A model generated the notes under the pieces. That model saw nothing but the letters and a program-made list of their open reading frames with translations. It was not told the origin of the DNA and ran no database searches. 64,000 nt of DNA, from positions 50,141,501 to 50,205,500 of the forward strand of contig NC_059346.1 of NCBI RefSeq assembly GCF_019703515.2, given 5' to 3'. Made by a program: the position numbers and the translations under genes. Positions 57,172 to 64,000 of this stretch are shown piece by piece. Within the stretch, counting starts at the first letter, position 1. Every line of letters begins with the position of its first letter. The stretch is from Myxocyprinus asiaticus (lineage: Eukaryota; Chordata; Actinopteri; Cypriniformes; Catostomidae).

Positions 57172-57512
57172 AAATCCTCTGCTTGCCTGAAATACCCAGA
57201 TGTTACCACATTTTTGAAACAATTCAACTATTTCCTTTGCCTCTGGCGCTATTGATAGCGTGTTGCGTGAGCAACCTCTGAGACATGGGTCCTGTGGAAA
57301 CCAGGAATAATTGTGTGCGTGATTCAGAGTTTGCAGTTTTACTCCACTGACGGTAAGGCTTAGGGTTGGGGTTTGGGTTGACTGTTTAACACAATTTACA
57401 ATTAAAAAATGCAACTCGCTTTTGGTGCCACTCTGTGGACATTTCAGAAACTGGATGTATTGTTTTACATTTTCTTCTAGACTAATGGACTGCAACTGCA
57501 AAATAACTGGTG

Positions 57513-57676
57513 TGGCCGTGACATGGCCTGGAGCTGACTCTGGCGTGGCCGTGACATGGCCTGGAGCTGACTCTGGCGTGGCTGTGACATGGCCTGGAGC
57601 TGACTCTGGCGTGGCTGTGACATGGCCTGGAGCTGACTCTGGCGTGGCTGTGACATGGTTCTGGAGCTGACTCGGG
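57513..57676. repeat. 33-bp minisatellite, five units
   Basis: Units start at 57513, 57546, 57579, 57612 and 57645 (TGGCCGTGACATGGCCTGGA then GCTGACTCTGGCG). 33 is a multiple of three, so one reading frame persists. The last unit has a TT insertion and diverges. Confidence 0.97.
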
Positions 57677-57865
57677 CTTGGCGGCCATGACGTGGAACTC
57701 GGGCTTGTCGGCCATGACATGGAGCAAAGGCGTCGAAGGTGGAGCCATGAGAGGCTCAAGGGACGAAGCCGTGGCAGGCAGAGCAGTGGTAGGCTCGAGG
57801 AGCGAAGCCGTAGAAGGCAGAGCCACGGTAGGCTCGAGATTAAGAGTCCTGGATCACTGGGAAAA

Positions 57866-58255
57866 GACCTCAGTGGTCGTGAACATGAGCAGAGTCTTGG
57901 GGGCGACCTCTGTGGTTGTGGGCGTAGACAGAGACTCAGGTATGACCTCTGTGGTCGTGGGTATAGACAGAGACTTGGAAACGACCTCCATGGTCGTGTA
58001 CATGTGCAGAGACTCGGAGACGACCTCCGTGGTTGTGAACATGGGCAGAGACTCGGAAACGACCTCCGTGGTCATGTACATGGGCAGAGACTTGGAAACG
58101 ACCTCCGTGGTCGTGTGCATGGGCAGAGACTTGGAAACGACCTCCATGGTCGTGTACATGGGCAGAGACTTGGAGATGACCTCTGAGGTTGTGTACATGG
58201 GCAGAGACTTGGAGACGACCTCTGTGGTCATGAACATGGGCTGAGACTCAGAAAT
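57866..58255. repeat. 39-bp minisatellite, ten units
   Basis: Units starting GACCTC(C/T)GTGGT at 57866, 57905, 57944, 57983, 58022, 58061, 58100, 58139, 58178 and 58217, all exactly 39 bp with only substitutions between them. An eleventh partial unit begins at 58256. Confidence 0.97.
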
Positions 58256-58815
58256 GACCTCTGTTAGAGACATTATTTGTTTTATATGCATACTGCATAC
58301 TGTTTTGCATACTGTACTACTTTGTATGTTTAAAAATAGTAGGTACTTGTAGGTGGTATACAGTACAAACTGTGCAGTTTGCAGTTAGCAGTATACTAGT
58401 AATCCATTCCAAACATAGCTAACCTAAAAATCAAAACATAGAGACAATGATTATACAGCTCTTTGTGGTATATCAAATCCAGACTGCCATTTTCAATCAT
58501 TTGTTTGTCTTCTTAAATGTATTCCTTTCTTTCTCTCGCTAATCTTAGGGGTTGCAGTGTAAGAGAAGTGTGACCTTTCCTCTACAGCTTAAACAGCATT
58601 ACTGTATTGCCCACACTTAATGCCTTGTTAAATGAGTTTGCTGATTGCCATGCTTCAATAAAATATATCTCACATGAAATCTGTCTCTCACACTTTAAGT
58701 ACAAAGTTATTGGGCTTACCTCTCACCTTAGGGAGAGGGATAAAAGATACCAGCACACAGTTGTACAAAGCAGAAGCACTCTTTAATTGCAGAGCTTCAA
58801 TCCGTGTTCCTTTAA
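58256..58815. other. No gene recognised
   Basis: 58280-58410 holds GCATACT and AGTATAC-type words of a common teleost repeat. The rest is non-coding. Confidence 0.45.
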
Positions 58816-59313
58816 ATGGATATTTCAACGAAGAATGACAATTCTGTCATCATCTCCTCACCCTGAAAGTCTTGCCTTCTGCCCTAGTTCTAAAATCTCC
58901 TTCTCACTTCTGTATGTTCAAACCTACCACTTTGACATCAAAAACTGTTTATCTGCAGTTTCTTTACCTCCTCCTTTGGTGTGGAGTGCAATGTATCATT
59001 CTCACTAAATATTAAACTTAAATTTCTGTTTTTTTTCCACAGACAAATCGCTCATATTGCTGTAGAAGTCTTGGAGTATACAACAGCGAACAAGTCGTAT
59101 GGACTACTTTTATGGTACATCATTCTCTAATATCCTTTTTGTTTTTGGAGCTTTACAGCCTCAGTGCCCATTAATTTTCATTATATGGAAATGAGCAGCT
59201 AGAATGTTCTTCAGAATTTCTCATATTGTGTTCTGCAGAAATAAAATAAGAGCATATGGGTTTGGAATGGCATCAGGGTCAGAAGTTTCATTTTTGGGTG
59301 AACTATAATGGGT
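58816..59313. mobile_element. TTAA fold-back family, copy 3
   Basis: Flanked by TTAA at 58812-58815 and 59314-59317. The left ATTCTGTCATCATCTCCTCA and the right end TTTTTGGGTGAACTATAATG with GGAATGGCATCAGGGTCAGA are in the inverted arrangement of the family, though the left arm is diverged. The 73-codon frame inside is not a gene. Confidence 0.6.
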
Positions 59314-59766
59314 TTAACACCAAACATTTGCATGACCAAAATCATAGATACTGGTAAAACAAACCTGGCAATTGTTTTTCAGATGGAAGTGTAAGTACAA
59401 TGTAACCCTGAGCACCTTTACTTAGGGTACTGGACAGCTAATTACTGCCTATCTCCATGCTGGTGCAGAAATGAATTATGCAATAGAGTAGGCAAAGCTT
59501 TTTCAGTGAAACTTATCCATTATTAATGCTTAAGCCATTACACATTTTGTCCACCGCCCACATTTGATTACAACAGCAGAGGCAATATTTTAATCTGCCA
59601 TGTCTGCTCTTTGACAGAAAGTGATGTAGAGGGACAGGGATATATAAAGGTGAGCAATGCATCTAATCCAATGATGGAAATACATGGCATTCATTATAAT
59701 AGTGGAGGCTCCAATTGATCAAAGCATCCACTGAGTGAACTTTCCAGAAACCTTTCGCCGCCAAAT
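59314..59766. other. No gene recognised
   Basis: Non-repetitive AT-rich interval without coding features. Confidence 0.4.
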
Positions 59767-59975
59767 TTAAAGGAATAGTTCACCCAAAAAGGACATTTGT
59801 CATTATTTTCTCACTCTCACCAATGTCATTCCAAACCCGTATGACTTACTTTCTTCTGTGGAACACAAAATGTGAATTTCTGAAGAATATCATAACATTA
59901 TCATCAAGGTGGTCCATATGACATGTGAGTTATATTTCTAGTCCTCTGAAGTCATCCAATCGCTTTATGTGAAAG

Positions 59976-60199
59976 TGTAGCGTGGAGGAGGACGGGGCCA
60001 GGCCGGAATGACGCATGCACAGACCCCAATCAGCCTGATGAGGCGAGTGAGGGATAAAGGCGACCGGAGACTGCCCATAGTTCTCTCTCGCTTTCGAACT
60101 GCCATCTCCGGTCACCTTTATCCCTCACTTGCCTCATCAGGCTGATTGGGGTCCGGGCGTGCGTCATTCCGGCCCGGCCCCGCCCTCCACCGCGCTACA
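59976..60199. repeat. GC-rich perfect-type hairpin (MITE-like)
   Basis: Arms 59976-60069 and 60106-60199 (94 bp each) are inverted copies: GACGGGGCCAGGCCGGAATG against CATTCCGGCCCGGCCCCGCC, and CAATCAGCCTGATGAGGCGA against TTGCCTCATCAGGCTGATTG. Pairing continues inward (AGTTC/GAACT), leaving a loop of about 12-20 bases. It is far GC-richer than its surroundings and begins and ends with TGTAGCG/CGCTACA. Confidence 0.9.
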
Positions 60200-60261
60200 G
60201 AGAAATAGACCCACATTTAAGTTGCTATTCACTGAACATCTTGATATCTGCCCTAGCTCTC

Positions 60262-60450
60262 TGTAACAGGGTTCAATGGAAAGGAGGCGGGAACTGGACG
60301 AAGCATCAAAGTAATGTTTTTAATGAGACATTAAAACATAAAGACAAAACATAAACACAAACGCATACAGGGCATACTCTGCTGATTAGCCCGATTGGGG
60401 GCCGGGCATGCGTAGTCATGGCCCGGCCCCGCCCTCCTTCTTGTCACACT
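60262..60450. repeat. Second nested repeat containing a related GC-rich arm
   Basis: GTAACAGGGTTCAATGGAAA and GGAGGCGGGAACTGGACGAA start it. It ends with GATTGGGGGCCGGGCATGCG then GGCCCGGCCCCGCCCTCC, which aligns with the right arm of the neighbouring hairpin (60140-60190). Only one arm is present. I recall similar units in cyprinid sequence. Confidence 0.55.
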
Positions 60451-60775
60451 CTCTTTGGTGCGGTAATGAGAGAAGTGGCAATGTGGGATCTTTTCAGTGA
60501 ATCAATTTATCCAAGTCACAAAAAGTCTCGAAACTGGTCTGAATGATTTGTTCATGAATTGTAATTATCCGATTCTCAACTCACTGATTCAGTCGCAGCG
60601 GCCAGCAGCTCATTGGATGTTAATTTTGTTCTTCAAACAAAGCTATCATTTGGCTTCAGGAAACGGGTGTGCTTTATGTGGACTGTGGTCATATGGACTG
60701 TTGTTTAGGATTCACCTTTTGTGTTCCACGGAAGAAAATTATACAGGTTTTTAATTACATGATGTTGAGTTGTGA

Positions 60776-60890
60776 TGTTAAAATAACCGGTACTTTGGTA
60801 CCAAGTCAAAACTAAAATTAAAATAAGATGTAAATGATACCAGTGTTTCTGCAGTTACGGTAGTACCGAGCACCAACTCAATTCGTTCAC
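60776..60890. repeat. Repeat fragment with GGTACCAAGTC motif
   Basis: CCGGTACTTTGGTACCAAGTC with a TACGGTAGTACCGAGCACC block is a piece of a teleost hAT-like repeat (compare the TACCGATAC words at 5860). Single-ended. Confidence 0.4.
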
Positions 60891-63213
60891 TGCACACTGT
60901 CTGACTGATACAACTGCTTACAAATGCTCACAAACTCATTCTTTTTGTTCACTCCTTTTACACAGAAATTGACAAATAATCAAACCATAATACTGATATG
61001 TCCTAGTGTGATTATTAAACCGTTTGATTATTAAACTGGTGATTTAATTAAATATATACAGTCTGGATGTGCTGCGTGGATCAGCACACACATGAATATC
61101 TGAAGCCTCTGATACGCTGAAAACAGACTGATCAAAATACCACACTTTATGAGCATCAAACGCTGTGCTGGTTGTAGTAGATGACAGAAGAGCCCTCACA
61201 TTTACTGTAAAGCGTGCAGTGCCTACAGACTATATATTTATTTGATTAAATGACAGCTTTTTTCACTTTAATAAACACACTGGACCAACGTCATAACTGA
61301 ATGTGTGAAACTACAGTCAAAAACACAGAACGGAAAAACCTTCACGGCAGTATAAAAGTTTGATTCAAAATAAAATGACGGGAGGATTGAAGAAATCGCA
61401 ACAGAAATATATAACTACTGTATACTACAATGTAGTATTTACTGTAGTAGTAGTAGTAATAATAATAATAATAATATTTAAGCAATATCTCACAAGCTAG
61501 AGTGCTGTTGTACTGAGTAGAAGTTTTAATCAATGTTTTAATAAAAAATGTGATGCTCTGTTGTGCAGCACTTTATTTGACAAAATTAAGACCAATTTTG
61601 TGTTTTTGATTATGCTGTGATGATCTTTACTGAAGCACTTCATAAACTGAGTAAAAAAAAAAAACTTTTGATTAAAAAAAATAAATAAAAAACTGAATGA
61701 GCCACAAATAAAAACAAAAAATCTGTCGCATCTATCTTTTCATTAAATCCCTCAAATTATTTTCTCCAAGCTCCACTGGCACATTGTTGAACCAGTCTGC
61801 ATAATCTCCACTAAGCTTTCACCTTTGCCTTTTTCTCCATGCTCGGGATGGGGGCAGTAGGACAGTGTGATTGCCTGCGTTTGGTAATGTCTCACAGAGT
61901 AATCTTTACCTAACTCGCTCATCCACGTTCATGTCGCTCTTTTCTGGATTTCACAATTTCTCATTTGCTTCTTCTCTTTCTTTGAACGTGTTAACATATT
62001 GTGTACAACATACTATTTCCAATTTGTGAGATAAGACTAAAATGTAGGCCACAATTTGAAAGCTGTGTAAACTCAAAGCCTACCAGCCTCTTAGAGAATC
62101 ATGCTCACCTCGTGCTCAAATTGATTTGAAAAGAATGAATAGGAAAAAAGGACATCAGAATGCATTAACACCCACATCACTGGACACAGGTGAGTCATAC
62201 CAGCATTTATGAATCTGGGTCTTTGTAGTAAACACAGTCTGTCCCATTTTTTAGCTAGGGATGGGGTCAAATTGGATCAACATGTCACCCAACAAATACA
62301 TTTTCGATTAGAGGTGGACTAGTTAATCTAAACAAGATTATCTCTTTTTAGATTTTTATTTTTTAATTTTGATATTTTAGTGATGGTGCGTCCATCTCTG
62401 CTGTCTTTTAATAGTTTGTCTATATAAACATGCGCTAGAGGGACATACAGTATTTGATCGGTGTGATGCGTCTTGCTGTTTTTCAGCTGTGTCTCCCATC
62501 AATGCATCAATGTCAGTTCTGCTGTTTAGCTGTTTTTTAACACAAGAATGTGTCCGGTTTGAAAGGCCCCTAAAATCCTCTCAGAACAGTTTTGTCTATC
62601 TTATGCATCCACTAAGAAATGTTGCTAAAGCTGTTGGTCAAGATTACTTTTCAATAATCAGGAAAAATATTGGGCTAATAAAATCTAATCTGCCACACTT
62701 AGAAATGACGGTCAGAGAGTTTGTGCTTATTTAACCTCCTGTGACCCGAGCATGACTGCTGTGTGCATTTTCCATTTCCCTTTTTGATGTGTAACTAGCA
62801 GCACCTAATAAACTTGCAAAAAAAAAAAAAAAATACAGCAAATTATTTTCCTAAAAATGTATGGCAACATACTGTTTGTGGACAGCGGGACTAAGTTAAT
62901 AATACCAAGCTATAGAAAGTCAGATTTTTTTTTTTTTTTTTTATCAAATTGTTTGTTTCTAGGAGTGTTGGTTATTCATGTTTTTGAGATGTTATAGACA
63001 TTACATCAGAAACTAGCATAATTAATCCTGATTCAAAGTAATGGCCAGCATCATCCAATCACTGCCAACCATGTTAAAATAAATTATACACTGTAAATTC
63101 TGAATCTATGTACTGATTACTATTGTCCCATGCCTGCCAAACATGTTGAGTGGTCCAAACATCATCTGCTGCCTGAAACTGAACTTTTGGACCGATTTTA
63201 GGAGTGAATGCAA
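60891..63213. other. No gene; (TAA)n tract and a unique-looking stretch
   Basis: (TAG)n/(TAA)n microsatellite at 61445-61475; A- and T-runs at 61654, 62820-62833 and 62926-62942. 61740-62120 is non-repetitive and less AT-rich. The 81-codon frame 62489-62734 (MSPINASMSVLLF...) has no recognisable family. No exon could be supported. Confidence 0.4.
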
Positions 63214-63403
63214 TTACATTTACATTTATGCATTTGGCAGACGCTTTTATCCAAAGCGACTTACAGTGTACTTATTACAGGGACAATACCCCCAGAGCAA
63301 CCTGGAGTTAAGTGCCTTACTCAAGGACACAATGGTGGTGGCTGTGGGGATCAAACCAGCAACCTTTACCAGTTTATGTGCTTTAGCCCACTATGCCACC
63401 ACC
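63214..63403 (+). repeat. Widespread teleost repeat (GGCAGACGCTTTTATCC type)
   Basis: ACATTTACATTTATGCATTT, GGCAGACGCTTTTATCCAAA and GCGACTTACAG, then GTGCCTTACTCAAGGACACA and GATCAAACCAGCAACCTTTA in fixed order. I recognise this as one of the most abundant teleost repeats; its transposon class I do not assign. The tRNA-like GGGATCAAACC segment is part of it and not a tRNA gene. Confidence 0.7.
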
Positions 63404-63930
63404 ACTCTCAATTAGCTGCACAGAGAGCTATAAGATGCTACCTTGCTTCCTATATAGTGAATGACGTAACCTCCAGTGGTCTGTCTGTCTGCACTGGTCT
63501 CAGAACAATACAAAATGCACCTTATTTTCATCCTAACTCCATATAAAGCCTCTGAAACACATTTTTTCAGCTTTTGGATGAACCCATTGATTCTCAATGT
63601 ATAATGCACAGTAAATATAGGATTTCTAAAGAAAACATTTGCTAAATTACACAAGTGTACGTTGTGTTAAGCAGCGTGGTGTTTCATGATAAATCGCTCA
63701 AATTTTAAAAATTGAATAATGGATGAAAATAAGAGACTTTAATCTTTTGACTCAAACAGGTTTCAATGTAAAAACTTTATTAGGTTTCTTACCAGATGTA
63801 GTTTTGTTGGCGTTTCTTCCAAACACAAACTCTGCTGTGTTCGGCGCCATGTTGTTTTGTCACATGACTCGGTGCATTAAAAATGTAACCCTTTACCGAC
63901 AGCACAGAGTCTTCTGAACTGAGATCATGC
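63404..63930. other. No gene recognised
   Basis: Non-coding AT-rich DNA; frames of 64-80 codons overlap on opposite strands and match nothing known. Confidence 0.4.
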
Positions 63931-64000
63931 ATTCTTCACAAAGACGAATCTGCCCGATTCCAGCCTTGCTGAAGCACCCCCAAATCATCCACCAAATTTC
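63931..64000 (-). pseudogene. Tc1 transposase fragment E, cut by window edge
   Basis: On the minus strand it reads WMIWGCFSKAGIGQIRLCE, the same block as in Tc1 D (about 41375-41430). It enters at 63931 and continues past the window, so its completeness is unknown. Confidence 0.75.

Larger units (their letters stand above)
57482..58291 (-). pseudogene. Repeat-protein relic spanning two coding-type minisatellites
   Basis: Read on the minus strand from ATG 58291, a frame of 145 codons contains ten 13-residue repeats of the type TTTEVVSKSLPMY. A single TGA (57851-57853) is followed in the same frame by NLEPTVALPSTASLLEPTTA, HVMADKPEFHVMAAKPESAP and then the 33-bp array. One extra base in the first array unit shifts the frame from PGHVTATPESA repeats (frame open at 57100-57759) to SRPCHSHARVS. 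Thr/Ser/Pro-rich repeat peptides of the HVMAAKPE kind are familiar from predicted fish proteins linked to retroelements (from memory). Other frames are also open across the arrays, so coding origin is probable, not proven. Confidence 0.5.
59771..60748. mobile_element. TTAA fold-back family, copy 4, carrying nested insertions
   Basis: Left: TTAA (59767-59770), AGGAATAGTTCACCCAAAAA, GTATGACTTACTTTCTTCTG, TGGAACACAAAATGTGAATT. Right: inverted TTTGTGTTCCACGGAAGAAA near 60717 and GTGGTCATATGGACTG (about 60685), matching the left GTGGTCCATATGACATG. The outer right end is lost. Two other repeats (59976-60199 and 60262-60450) sit between the arms. Confidence 0.6.

Noticed and set aside
57678..58244. 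188- and 164-codon plus-strand frames over the minisatellites
   Set aside because: Units that are a multiple of three and lack stops keep several frames open; the minus-strand frame has the better continuity and peptide character, so these were treated as shadows.
57513..58255. CRISPR-like array of direct repeats
   Set aside because: Units are contiguous with no unique spacers, and the genome is eukaryotic; these are minisatellites.
63330..63360. tRNA T-arm-like GGGATCAAACC
   Set aside because: Part of a widespread teleost repeat; no cloverleaf can be drawn.

Overview
This is an AT-rich, repeat-laden stretch of a fish nuclear genome, almost certainly a cypriniform (carp/minnow lineage). The evidence is a tRNA-derived SINE at 38595-38917 that I recognise as the cyprinid HAmo family, several Tc1-type transposons of the classes common in teleosts, a teleost-style DIRS retrotransposon, many TTAA-flanked and hAT-type non-autonomous repeats, and frequent long CA/GA/TA microsatellites. 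I found no exon of a conventional host gene, no tRNA or rRNA gene and nothing prokaryotic. The window is best read as intergenic or deep intronic DNA. Family names rest on recognition; no database was searched.

Layout. 1-13 kb: old non-autonomous elements (GAGTCC-rich element 2981-4517; a TTAA fold-back inserted into another element at 4756-5800; fold-back 6982-7630) and microsatellites. 13-21 kb: three hAT-type elements, two with visible 8-bp target duplications (one inserted into an older repeat), and a TIR element (19573-21107) with an exon-like relic. 21.9-24.9 kb: a cluster of Tc1 pieces, one full-length but broken, one a half element facing it. 27.3-30.8 kb: a DIRS-type tyrosine-recombinase retrotransposon with both inverted terminal repeats and the internal complementary region but no reverse transcriptase. 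31.9-34.9 kb: a TTAA element and the best preserved Tc1 copy (33284-34864, one visible frameshift). 38.6-41.9 kb: the SINE, a locally duplicated segment and a head-to-head Tc1 palindrome. 43-48.6 kb: further non-autonomous elements and an internally deleted Tc1. 50.0-52.3 kb: a decayed hAT transposase gene with zinc-finger, DUF4371-like and dimerisation regions. 54-60.7 kb: a Harbinger-like hairpin, an hAT element, two frame-preserving coding-type minisatellites and a GC-rich hairpin nested in a fold-back. 63.2-64 kb: a widespread teleost repeat and the edge of another Tc1 copy.

How the parts relate. Nothing here forms an operon or pathway. The shared logic is transposition: autonomous-type genes (Tc1, hAT, DIRS) are all broken to different degrees, and short TIR-only relatives surround them. 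The most instructive objects are the DIRS deletion derivative with a CCAAT-octamer-TATA promoter mirrored in both terminal repeats, the two opposed Tc1 arrangements, the minus-strand repeat protein relic at 57.5-58.3 kb and the long hairpins that could fold as double-stranded RNA if transcribed. A few long non-repetitive stretches (15.2-15.9, 26.3-27.2, 53.4-53.7, 61.7-62.1 kb) are candidates for conserved regulatory DNA, but this cannot be shown from one sequence.
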